Assembly (NCBI RefSeq): GCF_039655745.1
Contig: NZ_JBBYXI010000001.1
Coordinates: 434,001-498,000, forward strand
Source of the DNA: Hohaiivirga grylli
Lineage (GTDB): Bacteria > Pseudomonadota > Alphaproteobacteria > Rhizobiales > Beijerinckiaceae
Direction: 5' to 3'
DNA length: 64,000 nt
This document shows, in pieces, positions 45,502-54,721 of the stretch. Both the position numbers and the translations under genes were made by a program. The stretch's first letter is position 1; each line of letters starts with the position of its first letter. The notes below the pieces were generated by a model. The model saw only the letters and a program-made list of their open reading frames with translations, searched no databases and was not told the DNA's origin.

Positions 45502-45622
45502 GCTTTGTTTAATAGCGCTGTAAGTTTAAGCTGATAACAATAGTTGACCATATCAATGAAAAATCGTGCTAGCAGTTATCTGATGATTCACTTGCAATTA
45601 TGGGAAATTGTGTTGTTTTTTA

Positions 45623-46753
45623 TTACTTTGCGATGCGACATGACATGGACAGAAGCACCAGTAAAGCGGCAATAAACAGCAAAGCAGTTGGAAGGCTGGT
45701 TGCATGTGCGATGAAACCAATTGCCGCAGGGCCGGTGAGGATACCTGAGTAGCCAATCATGGTCACGGCAGCCACGGCAAGGTTGGCTGGCATGATTCTT
45801 TGCCGTCCCGTTGCTGAATAGAGAACGGGTACAATATTTGATGCGCCAAGCCCGACCAGTGCAAATCCGAGAAAGGCAGCAGCCGGGTGTGGGAAGATAA
45901 CAGCAATAATAAATCCGCAGGCCGCGCATAGGCCACCAAATGCCAGAATAACAACACCACCAAAGGCTCTTACAAAAAAGTCACCCGTGAGGCGGCCAAC
46001 GGTCATTGTGGCTGCGAAGGCGGCATATCCCAAGCCTCCATAAGATGTATCAAGCCCCCTGTTTGACGTGAGAAAGACGGCACTCCAGTCTAACATGGCA
46101 CCTTCTGCCAGAAAGCTGATGAAGCAGAGGGCACCAATAAGAATGATGGATCCATGTGGCAATACGAATATGGGTCCTTGCTGTTCAACGGCATTCGGCA
46201 GAAGATGCCTGCCATATATAATCAGCAGTGCGATGATAATGACGCATACAATCAAGGTTGCCTTAACGGATGACAGGCCTGACCAGAGAGCCAGAGCCAG
46301 GCCACTTGCGCCGAGTATGCCGCCAAGGCTGAACAGGCCATGGAAGCCTGACATCATCTTTTTCCCGGAGTCTCTTTCAACGATAATAGCCTGAACGTTG
46401 ATGACCACATCCAGAATGCCGATGCTGACACCGAAGAAAAGCAAGCCTGCAACCATGCCCCATAAGGTAGGCGCCAGTGCAAGCCATGGCAGGACAAGGC
46501 AGAGCATGAGCGATGAAATGATAATCAGCCTGCGACACCCGAATCGGGCTGTCAGGATGCCGGCCAGAGGCATGGAAATGATAGATCCGGCTCCAAGGCA
46601 CAGCAGCAACATCCCAAGTGTATGCTCATCAAGGTTCAGACGGTTTTTGGCATATGGTACCAGAGGAGCCCAGGCTGCTGTTGCGAGTCCGGCAATGAGA
46701 AAAGATACGCGTGTTGCATTCTGGACGTGTTTTTCCGGTAGTTGAGAAGACAT
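45623..46753 (-). CDS. MFS transporter, YbjJ-like
   Basis: A 376-residue major facilitator protein with about twelve helices. The pattern of VVINVQAIIVERDSGKKMMSGFHGLFSLGGILGA after helix 4 resembles the E. coli YbjJ group (EVAINVEG, HGFYSLG), whose substrates are unproven. It is convergent in direction with nothing; upstream lies the AT-rich region before the first autotransporter, downstream the ABC importer promoter. Confidence 0.83.
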   Translation of the reverse strand: MSSQLPEKHVQNATRVSFLIAGLATAAWAPLVPYAKNRLNLDEHTLGMLLLCLGAGSIISMPLAGILTARFGCRRLIIISSLMLCLVLPWLALAPTLWGMVAGLLFFGVSIGILDVVINVQAIIVERDSGKKMMSGFHGLFSLGGILGASGLALALWSGLSSVKATLIVCVIIIALLIIYGRHLLPNAVEQQGPIFVLPHGSIILIGALCFISFLAEGAMLDWSAVFLTSNRGLDTSYGGLGYAAFAATMTVGRLTGDFFVRAFGGVVILAFGGLCAACGFIIAVIFPHPAAAFLGFALVGLGASNIVPVLYSATGRQRIMPANLAVAAVTMIGYSGILTGPAAIGFIAHATSLPTALLFIAALLVLLSMSCRIAK

Positions 46754-47054
46754 TTATTACCAAATTAAAATGTAAAATATAAAAACGCTCTGTTTCTGCT
46801 CTCGATTTAAATAAACAAAGAAAATTAAAAAGTATATTAGGTTTTAAAATTTTAATGTTTATTTTTAATAATAAAAATTATTAAATTTAATTATTTCATA
46901 TAAATATTTTTGTTTGAATTATATTTATAATTTTTAGAATATAAAATTATTTATAAGGCGATTAAATTTAATTATATAAAGTATTATATTTTATTGTGAA
47001 AATATAAAAATAAAACGCTGCCAATCAAGAGCAAGACAACGAGGGGTATTTTTA
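46754..47054. other. Very AT-rich control region of the first autotransporter
   Basis: About 300 bp, of which 46790-47010 is almost entirely A and T, between divergent MFS and autotransporter genes. It probably holds both promoters and may bind nucleoid proteins. No coding frame is visible; the ribosome site GAGGGG (47041-47046) of the autotransporter is at its end. Confidence 0.5.
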
Positions 47055-50017
47055 GTGGGCACATCTGTGAATTGTTTTCTGAAACAAGAAACTAAACATT
47101 GGTGTACTGGGGCTGTAAGGAAATATATTATGCTTGCGGGTATATCAATTGGATGTCTGGGATACATATACACACCGGCTCAGGCAATAGATTATACTGT
47201 GACAATAGACGGTTCATCGCCTGCTACAGTTCTTCAGGGTGGAGACACTGTAACTGTTAGTGGTTATATGAAGCGGGCGATGTATGCATACTGGAATACT
47301 GAAGCCATCGTTGTTGAGAATGGTGGTGTGACGCTGACCAACTGGTCCTTTAGTGGTGGATCAGGCTTGGTAACCGCTGATTCGGGTGGCAATATTAATC
47401 TGGGAACCGGTTCGGTCATTAATGTTGGCGGGACTTTGAGGCCTCCAGGTTCCATGGGGCCAACAGGTCTTTTTGCAAATGGGGCGGGATCAATCATTAC
47501 GGCCCGTGATCTGACGGTTAATGTTCAGTCAGACAAGTCTTATGGGATTTACTCACGAGCTGGTGGTGCCGTTAATTTAACCGGTCAGACGACATCAATA
47601 TTTTTGACAGTAGCATCCCTACCGCAAGTAGTTATGCCCTGACGGCCTACAGCACGACAGGTGTTGCGACAACAATCACGGCAGAGAACGTAAAGGTTAT
47701 TTTTGCAGATTATAATGGTACGCTTTCAGAGTCTGCCATGATAATTTCGGCTTTGGGTGAAGGTGCGTGTATTGATATAACGGGAAGTACGGATATCAGA
47801 GCTAACCTTAGTGTTGGGCGTGCCATAACAACCAACGTGACAAGTGCAAATCCGGGTGGGATTGTTAATATAAATAATCTGGATGTTGAACTGACAGCAT
47901 CCCAGGGGAGTGCAGGTTACAGTATCGGTGTCGGTATTGAACCGACACGCGGTATTGTAAATGTTACAGGAACCTCCAAGCTAGATATCAGCAGTGAGGG
48001 AGAGGCAAGCGGGATCAGAAGTGAAGCAGGTGAAGCAACATTAAGTGGTCCGTCTGCACACTTCTTCATAACTGCGCCTGTCGCTTACGGTATTGAGACG
48101 ATATCAAATGGCAGTACTGTCACAGTCAATAATATGACGGCAGATGTTGTCGGCACAACCAGTGCAGCTGTTATCTATAATACCACAAATGTGGCCGCTG
48201 CGACCAATGATGTCACAATCAATACAGGTACTCTGCACAGCAGTATGGATGGTGTTGTTGTTGATGGTGGTACACTGAATGCCACACTCAATAACGTCAC
48301 TCTGACCAATGATTCAGGCATTGCCTTTAAAGTTGGGGCAAATGCTACCGGTACCTATGCCGGTAGTACATCCCTGTCTCTGAACGCGGATGCGTCTCAG
48401 TTCACGGGCATTGCCATGACAGATGCCCTGAGTCAGTTTGACTTGTTACTGAAAAATAACAGTTCCTGGACTGTAACGGGTGATTCAACACTGAGCTCTC
48501 TGAGGAATGAGAACAGTACGGTTGCTTTCTCTTCTCCTGCGAATAACGTCTTCAAAACCCTGACAGTGACCAACTATACGGGTAATAACGGAACGCTCAT
48601 TCTGAACACGGTTCTGGGAACAGACGCTTCCCCGTCTGATCTTCTGGTGATTGATGGCGGTACGGCAACCGGTACAACAAATCTTGTTGTGATGAATGCC
48701 GGTGGTCTTGGCGCCCTGACGACAGGTGACGGTATTCTGGTTATTGAAACCGTAAACGGCGGTACAACGGATGCAGGGGCTTTCGTCCAATCCAGCCGTA
48801 TTGCTGCCGGTGCCTATGACTATACGCTGGTTCGTGGTGGCAGCATGTCAGACGATAACTGGTACCTGACCAGCGCTTATATGCCCCCGGATGAACCAGG
48901 CGGCAGCGAAGAGGCTACAGACAACGGAACAGTGATCATTCCCCGGCCCAACTATCGCCCTGAAATTGCACTTGCTTCTGCAATACAGCCGATTGCCGCG
49001 GAATATGGTTATGCCATGCTTGATACATTGCATGAGCGGGTCGGTGATACTTTTGCCATCAGACCATTTGAGAAGGCTTATGAAGAACGTGTTGTCCGTG
49101 GCAAGAATGGCAAACGCCAGATTGTCCGTGTCCCGGTTCAGCCGTCAGCTGAGAGCCAGAAATGGTTTGCCGGAGCGTGGGGCCGTCTGTTCGGTAACCG
49201 CGGTTTTCAGGATCGTGGTGGCAGCTTCCTCAAAAACGGCCCGAAGTATGATTACACCTTCGGTGGCATTCAGGCAGGTCTGGACATCTATGGTCGTGAG
49301 ACTACAGCCGGTACGGACAAGGCCGGTATCTATGTCGGCTATGGCAATATCTCGGCGAATGTGAAGGGTGCTTACGGTGGCAAGGCCGGTTCCATTGATA
49401 TGGATGCCTATACGATCGGTGCTTACTGGACGCATAAGGCAACGCAGGGCTGGTATACGGATGCCGTTGTACAGGGTACCTGGTACACGACGGATGCAAC
49501 TTCCATCTATGGTCAGAAGCTTAAGCCTGATGGTTTCGGTTTCATCGCCTCGCTTGAAGGTGGTTACAGCTTCGATCTTGGTGATGGCCTGATGCTTGAG
49601 CCACAGGTTCAGCTTGCTTACCAGCATCTGTCCTTCGACAGCTTCTCGGATGCATATGGTCGCTTCTCGATAGCTGATGGAGACAGCCTGCGTGGTCGTA
49701 TCGGTGCCCGTCTGGTCAAGAACTGTGATATGTCTGACACAGGTAACGGTCCCCGTCAGCTGACCACATGGCTTCGCGCCAACATCTGGCATGAGTTCAT
49801 GGGTAAGACCAAGACGACTGTGACGGACACCTATGGCCTTAATGGCGTGACGATCCCGTCCAATCTTGGTGGAACCTGGGGCGAGATTGGCGCAGGTGCC
49901 TCAATGCTTGTCAGTGAGAATGTGACCATGTTTGCCACGGGTGCCTACAGCCGCTCGCTGGATAACAAAGGCCGTGAGGCATGGGATGGCCGCCTCGGTA
50001 TGACCGTCAAGTGGTGA
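47055..50017 (+). pseudogene. Autotransporter (type Va) gene with a frameshift at a T5 run
   Basis: An outer-membrane autotransporter read in two frames. Positions 47055-47642 encode an extended signal peptide (ending PAQA) and the first part of a repeat-rich beta-helix passenger. The remainder, from about 47590 to 50017, encodes the rest of the passenger and a C-terminal beta-barrel that ends MTVKW. The frames meet at T5 (47601-47605); one more T would give continuous TSIFFDSSIPTASSYAL, which aligns with the intact paralogue at 59933-63112. The start is a GTG 8 nt after GAGGGG. The gene may be broken, phase-variable or miscalled. The last 1659 bp are near-identical to the paralogue. Confidence 0.82.
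48359..50017 (+). repeat. Long inverted repeat, left arm (autotransporter C-terminal coding region)
   Basis: This 1659-bp segment matches 59933-61591 in reverse orientation, with equal length and no indel seen. Comparison of the translations shows about two dozen replacements in roughly 550 residues. Identity drops abruptly upstream of 48359, where the passengers diverge. It covers the linker and the beta-barrel. Confidence 0.88.
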
Positions 50018-50038
50018 GGAACCGCTCACTCTAAACAG

Positions 50039-50067
50039 AATGGCGCTGTCTTTGACAGCGCCATTTT
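50039..50067 (+). terminator. Rho-independent terminator of the first autotransporter gene
   Basis: A perfect 12-bp stem (50039-50050 with 50054-50065) is followed by a T-run, 22 bp after the stop codon. Read on the minus strand it can also serve ada. Confidence 0.92.
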
Positions 50068-50073
50068 TTATAA

Positions 50074-51132
50074 TCAATGAACAACTGCGCCTTCCCGCGT
50101 CAGAATTTCACGCTTGCGCTCCACCCCCCAGCGATAGCCTGAAATATCGCCATTCTGGCGCACAACACGATGACATGGGACGGCAATTGCCAGTGTATTC
50201 TGCGCACAGGCTCTGGCAACAGCACGGCTGGCTGAAGGCTGACCAATTGCTTCGGCGAGTTGGCTATAGCTGAATGTCGTTCCCGGAGGGATTTTCTGCA
50301 AGGCTGACCAGACCCGTTTCTGGAATGCCGTTCCCCGGATATCCAGCGGCAGTGACAGGCTTGTTCCCGGACGCTCGATCATCCCGATGACAGACGCAAC
50401 AACCTGATCAAAATCCTTATTATCGCCGATCAGTTCTGCCTGCGGGAAACGATCCTGCAACTCCTGCAAAAGTGCATCAGGGTCATCACCAAGGGCGATA
50501 GACACAATGCCTTTTTGTGACTGTGCCACAAGTACACTGCCTAATGAGCACTCGGCCAGCGCAAAGAATATCTGCTTATCTTTACCGCCCTTTCGAAATT
50601 CCGTTGGCGTCATGCCAAGGGCAGAATCTGATTTCTCGTAAAAGCGGCTGCTGGACCCGTAACCTGCATCATAAATCGCATCGGTAATCCGGCTTTTATT
50701 CTCACTGAGATTTTCCTGCATGATCTTCATCCGAATTTGCGTGCTGTATTCCTTAGGAGTGACACCTGTTATCTGGCGGAACTGCTTGTGAAAGAAATAA
50801 GGACTTAACCCCACGGCAGCAGCCAGATCATCCAGCTTTAAATCTCCGGCACTCTCTTCAAGAAGACGACAGGCTTTGGCAACCAGTCGACCATTCCGTT
50901 CCGCAACGGATTCCTGATTTGGCTTACACCGCATACAGGCTCGATATCCTGCCTGTTCGGCCTCCTGCCAGCTATCGAAAAATGTGACATTCTCGGCTTT
51001 AGGCAACTTGGACGGGCAGGATGGGCGGCAATATATGCCTGTTGTTTTAACGGCATATATGAAGGTACCATCTGCCTGCCTGTCTTTGTTCTGCAGAGCC
51101 TGCCAGCGGATTGTATTGATATCGTCTGTCAT
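50074..51132 (-). CDS. ada: Bifunctional transcriptional regulator / O6-methylguanine-DNA methyltransferase Ada
   Basis: Ada removes methyl groups from phosphotriesters and O6-methylguanine and, once methylated, activates repair genes. The N-terminal zinc domain has Cys35, Cys39, Cys66 and Cys69 (YCRPSC, CMRC); an AraC-type helix-turn-helix follows (LDDLAAAVGLSPYFFHKQFRQ). The C-terminal methyltransferase has the acceptor Cys320 in AVPCHRVV. The length of 352 matches E. coli Ada. It lies 24 bp after an MFS gene on the same strand. Confidence 0.95.
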   Translation of the reverse strand: MTDDINTIRWQALQNKDRQADGTFIYAVKTTGIYCRPSCPSKLPKAENVTFFDSWQEAEQAGYRACMRCKPNQESVAERNGRLVAKACRLLEESAGDLKLDDLAAAVGLSPYFFHKQFRQITGVTPKEYSTQIRMKIMQENLSENKSRITDAIYDAGYGSSSRFYEKSDSALGMTPTEFRKGGKDKQIFFALAECSLGSVLVAQSQKGIVSIALGDDPDALLQELQDRFPQAELIGDNKDFDQVVASVIGMIERPGTSLSLPLDIRGTAFQKRVWSALQKIPPGTTFSYSQLAEAIGQPSASRAVARACAQNTLAIAVPCHRVVRQNGDISGYRWGVERKREILTREGAVVH

Positions 51133-51156
51133 AATCTTAAACCTTTATCATACCGC

Positions 51157-52386
51157 TCACGCAGTCGCTGGCAGTGCCTTCAGAGAGGGCACGGTCGACA
51201 GCAGAATAATCACAAACTGCACAATAAACCCTGCAACGGCAAGCCAGAGGCAGCTCTCAACGCCAAACTGCAAAGCCAGCATCGCAGCAATGACAGAGCC
51301 CAGTGGTCTTGCCCCAAAAGTAACGGTCAGAATGAGCGCAGATACCCGCCCCATCATCTGCCCCGGTGTCACAACCTGCCGGATTGCCATTGTGGTAATC
51401 GACCAGATCGTTGGCCCTGCACCAAAGAAGAAATAAGCTGCAGCCGCCAGAGTAACACTTGGAAACCAGACTGTCGCGAGCAGAAGTACCGCAGCTAACA
51501 ACCCACTGAGCGGGCCAAGCACAACCATTGTTCCGTAAGAGAGTTTTTGCTCCAGATACTTCAGGCTCATGGCACCAACGACCATACCAATACCATAAAT
51601 ACCAATCGTCAATCCAATCTGGCTGCCAGAAAGAGAAAGATTGGTTGCAGCATAGGCGACATAAACACCCTGCACCACGAACCATGATGTATTGAAGAAA
51701 ATGGCCGTCAGCAAAATCGGGCGCAGCAGTTCATGCCGTATAATGAAGGTCGCTCCTTCCATCAGGTCGTGTAAAACCCGCTTTTGCACAACCGGACGCT
51801 GGGCTTCTTCCGGCAATGAAACGAGCAGAACCGCTGCGAATACCGATAATACTGTTGCAAAAACATAAGCAGAAGATGCCCCCATGTAGCCAACCAGCAT
51901 GCCACCAAGAGCAGGGCCACCTGAAAACGCAATGCTTCGCGCAAGTTCCAGCCACTGATTGGCCCGCATAAGCCCTTCTTTTGGGATAATTGTGGGAACA
52001 TAAGCAGGCAGTGCTACGCTGTAAGAGACAGTGCCCATAGTTCCGATAAATCCCAGCACAGCCAACAGCGGGAGAGAAAGCCCGCCAACATATAGCATCA
52101 AAAAGATGATGCTTAGTGACAGGGCTCGCAAAACCTCAGCACCAATAATCAGATTACGACGCGAGAACCGGTCAACAATCAAACCAATCGGAATAGACAG
52201 AAGTAAAAACGGCAAGGTCTGGCTTGTCTGCAGAAAAGCCGTATCACTGGCACTGGCTCCCAGCACTAAAACAGCCACCAGTGGTGCCGCTGCCAATGCC
52301 ACCTGCTCTGAAAAATGAGCAAATAAATTTGACCATGAAATTCTTTTAAATGTTGAATCCAGAAAACGCATCTCTTTGTCTTTCAT
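51157..52386 (-). CDS. MFS transporter, EntS-like (MFS_3)
   Basis: A 409-residue protein with about twelve helices; motif-A-like VDRFSRRNLIIGAEVLRA is typical of the EntS/macrolide-efflux (MFS_3) group. It is probably an exporter of a small molecule or drug. It is co-directional with ada (24-bp gap), so the two may form an operon. The start is either the ATG at 52386 or the one five codons later. Confidence 0.85.
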   Translation of the reverse strand: MKDKEMRFLDSTFKRISWSNLFAHFSEQVALAAAPLVAVLVLGASASDTAFLQTSQTLPFLLLSIPIGLIVDRFSRRNLIIGAEVLRALSLSIIFLMLYVGGLSLPLLAVLGFIGTMGTVSYSVALPAYVPTIIPKEGLMRANQWLELARSIAFSGGPALGGMLVGYMGASSAYVFATVLSVFAAVLLVSLPEEAQRPVVQKRVLHDLMEGATFIIRHELLRPILLTAIFFNTSWFVVQGVYVAYAATNLSLSGSQIGLTIGIYGIGMVVGAMSLKYLEQKLSYGTMVVLGPLSGLLAAVLLLATVWFPSVTLAAAAYFFFGAGPTIWSITTMAIRQVVTPGQMMGRVSALILTVTFGARPLGSVIAAMLALQFGVESCLWLAVAGFIVQFVIILLSTVPSLKALPATA

Positions 52387-52516
52387 TACCTGTGTTGATA
52401 ACGAAAATGACGCATATAAAAAAATGGAACACTCCGTTTCTTGCTCTGGAATTTTTGTGAGGCGTTCTTTAAAGTATTTATCGCAGTCCCACCCTTATTC
52501 TTTACAGGAAAAACCA

Positions 52517-53533
52517 GTGTTTAAATTCTCCCGGATATCGTGTGCCCTTGGATTATCAATAATGATGCTCAGCGGCATGGCCAGCGCAACAGAGGCTCCT
52601 GCGCCCGTAAAAGTTAAAGTATTTATTGGTGCCATGTTTGAAATTGGCAAAAATACAGGCGACAGAGCCGGTGAGTTTCAGCATTGGTATGAACGTTACT
52701 GGATGAAATCCGCAGCCAAGGAAGTCCCGGGTGCAATGAACCCCGTGTTCTGTAACGATGATGGTGTTTGCGGCTCTGTTCTTGGAATGGGCAAGGTCAA
52801 TTCTTCCGCCTCCATGCAGGCCATTATCCTGAACCCGCAATTCGATTTCTCGGAAGCCTATTACATCATGTCAGGCGTTGCCGGTACGCCGCCATCACAA
52901 GGCACCATTGCTGATGTGAAATGGGCCACATGGCTTGTTGACTATGATCTCGGCCATCGCTGGGCCCCGGAAGAGGGTGACCCCGGTAAGCCTGTCTTCA
53001 TGCCGCGCAAGGGCTATGAGGAATACCGTGTTTACCAGCTGAATAAAGACCTCGTGAAATGGGCAGTTGATCTCAGCAAGGATGTAACACTGAAAGATTC
53101 AGACAGTGCCAAGGCTTACCGCCTGAAATACCCTGATACTGCCGCCCGTGCAGCTCCATCAGTCGGAACCGGTACATTCATTGCCGGCGACACATTCTTC
53201 CACGGCCCAGGCCTTTCCAAAGAAGCCCAATACATCGCCAAGCTCTATGGTGCTGATGATTACGTGATGACTGAAATGGAAACCACAGCCATCGCTCTGG
53301 TTATCAAACGCACTCACGGTACAGACCGTATTCTGGCCCTGCGCGGCGCCGTGAATTTCGATCAGGGCAACCCAAGTGAAACAACCCTCCAGCACCTCGA
53401 CCCGGCCCCGGGCCAGACAGCTGGTGGCTTTGCCGAAACCGTCGAGAATATTGAGCTCGTTGGCTCCAAAGTTGTTGACCACATCCTCAAGAACTGGAGC
53501 GAATGGCAGAAGGGCGTTCCGGCTGCGAAGTGA
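52517..53533 (+). CDS. Exported purine nucleoside permease-family (NUP) protein
   Basis: A 338-residue protein with a signal peptide (FKFSRISCALGLSIMMLSG, cleaved after ASA) and a NUP domain related to nucleoside phosphorylases (VKVFIGAMFEIG; GDTFFHGPGLSK; MTEMETTAIALVIKR). In fungi NUP proteins are linked to purine nucleoside uptake; the bacterial role is unclear and a periplasmic nucleoside-binding or -cleaving role is possible. I chose the GTG at 52517 with AGGA 7 nt upstream; the frame is open back to 52376 but that leader lacks sense. Confidence 0.78.
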   Translation: MFKFSRISCALGLSIMMLSGMASATEAPAPVKVKVFIGAMFEIGKNTGDRAGEFQHWYERYWMKSAAKEVPGAMNPVFCNDDGVCGSVLGMGKVNSSASMQAIILNPQFDFSEAYYIMSGVAGTPPSQGTIADVKWATWLVDYDLGHRWAPEEGDPGKPVFMPRKGYEEYRVYQLNKDLVKWAVDLSKDVTLKDSDSAKAYRLKYPDTAARAAPSVGTGTFIAGDTFFHGPGLSKEAQYIAKLYGADDYVMTEMETTAIALVIKRTHGTDRILALRGAVNFDQGNPSETTLQHLDPAPGQTAGGFAETVENIELVGSKVVDHILKNWSEWQKGVPAAK

Positions 53534-53599
53534 GCCTGTTATCTAATAGAATAACGTAATGCCGCAGTTTTACTGCGGCATTTTAAATTGATCATATGT

Positions 53600-54658
53600 T
53601 TATTGATTTTCTCCGTACCAATTTTTGGTCCCATTCACTATTCTGACAATCAGAAGCATCACGGGAACTTCTATCAGCACCCCAACAACTGTTGCTAACG
53701 CCGCACCAGACTGAAAACCAAACAAACTGATAGCAGCAGCGACAGCAAGCTCAAAGAAATTGGAAGCGCCAATCAGTGCTGAAGGACAGGCAATATTGTG
53801 CTTCTCACCAACAACTTTATTCAACCAGTAAGCCAGCCCTGAGTTAAAGAACACCTGTATGAGAATAGGCACTGCCAGCATTGCAATAATCAGCGGCTGA
53901 TTAATGATTGCCTCACCCTGAAATGCGAACAACAAAACCAAGGTCAAGAGCAATGCAATCATCGACCATGGTCCGATTTTTGCCAAAACCGCATCAAACT
54001 TTTCAGGCCCTTTTGAAAGGAGAGATTTTCTAATTACCTGAGCTGCGATAACCGGAACAACAATATACAGAACAACAGATGTCAGCAGCGTATCCCATGG
54101 TACTGTTATTGCAGAAAGGCCAAGCAATAAGCCTACCACAGGCGCAAAGGCAAAAATCATAATCACGTCATTCACAGCAACCTGAGATAGCGTAAAATAG
54201 GGATCCCCATTTGTCAGTCGGCTCCATACAAACACCATGGCTGTACAAGGGGCCGCAGCTAATAATATCAAACCTGCAACATAACTATCGAGCTGATCGG
54301 CAGGAAGATAGCTTGCAAACACGTAGCGAATGAAAAGCCATGCTAGAAAAGCCATAGAAAATGGCTTGACTGCCCAGTTTATAAAAAGCGTTACACCAAT
54401 TCCACGCCAGTGCTGTTTAACCTGAGCCAAAGCCCCAAAGTCAATTTTCAGCAGCATCGGAATAATCATAACCCAGATGAGAACACCAACAGGTAAGTTA
54501 ACCTTGGCAATCTCTAAACCACCAATCACCTGAAAGACGCTTGGCATAGTCTGCCCAAGCAATATTCCAACAACAATACAAATCGCGACCCAAGCTGTCA
54601 GGTAGCGTTCAAACAAACCCAGGGGTGATGAATCTGACTGAACGGTCTTATTGGTCAT
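53600..54658 (-). CDS. acr3: Arsenite efflux permease ACR3
   Basis: An ACR3-type (bile acid/arsenite superfamily) exporter with ten helices and 352 residues. The essential conserved cysteine is Cys138 in AAAPCTAMVFVW, and SNFFELAVAAA near the C-terminus carries the conserved glutamate. It exports As(III), probably energised by ArsA encoded upstream. It is the last gene of the arsR-arsD-arsA-acr3 operon, 63 bp after arsA. Confidence 0.94.
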   Translation of the reverse strand: MTNKTVQSDSSPLGLFERYLTAWVAICIVVGILLGQTMPSVFQVIGGLEIAKVNLPVGVLIWVMIIPMLLKIDFGALAQVKQHWRGIGVTLFINWAVKPFSMAFLAWLFIRYVFASYLPADQLDSYVAGLILLAAAPCTAMVFVWSRLTNGDPYFTLSQVAVNDVIMIFAFAPVVGLLLGLSAITVPWDTLLTSVVLYIVVPVIAAQVIRKSLLSKGPEKFDAVLAKIGPWSMIALLLTLVLLFAFQGEAIINQPLIIAMLAVPILIQVFFNSGLAYWLNKVVGEKHNIACPSALIGASNFFELAVAAAISLFGFQSGAALATVVGVLIEVPVMLLIVRIVNGTKNWYGENQ

Positions 54659-54721
54659 ATTTTATTGTCCTACTAAACAGATCAGGAAGCCTGAATATTC
54701 AGGCCTCCTGTTACATTCTTA

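Noticed and set aside
47595..47610. Programmed -1 ribosomal frameshift at the T5 run
   Set aside because: The heptamer does not fit the X-XXY-YYZ pattern because the base before the T run is A, and no clear downstream stem was found; a lost T explains the data more simply.
49145..49792. 215-residue minus-strand frame inside the first autotransporter barrel, with a shorter counterpart at 60323-60646
   Set aside because: Both come from the same repeated barrel DNA read backwards; the frame exists twice only because the DNA is duplicated.
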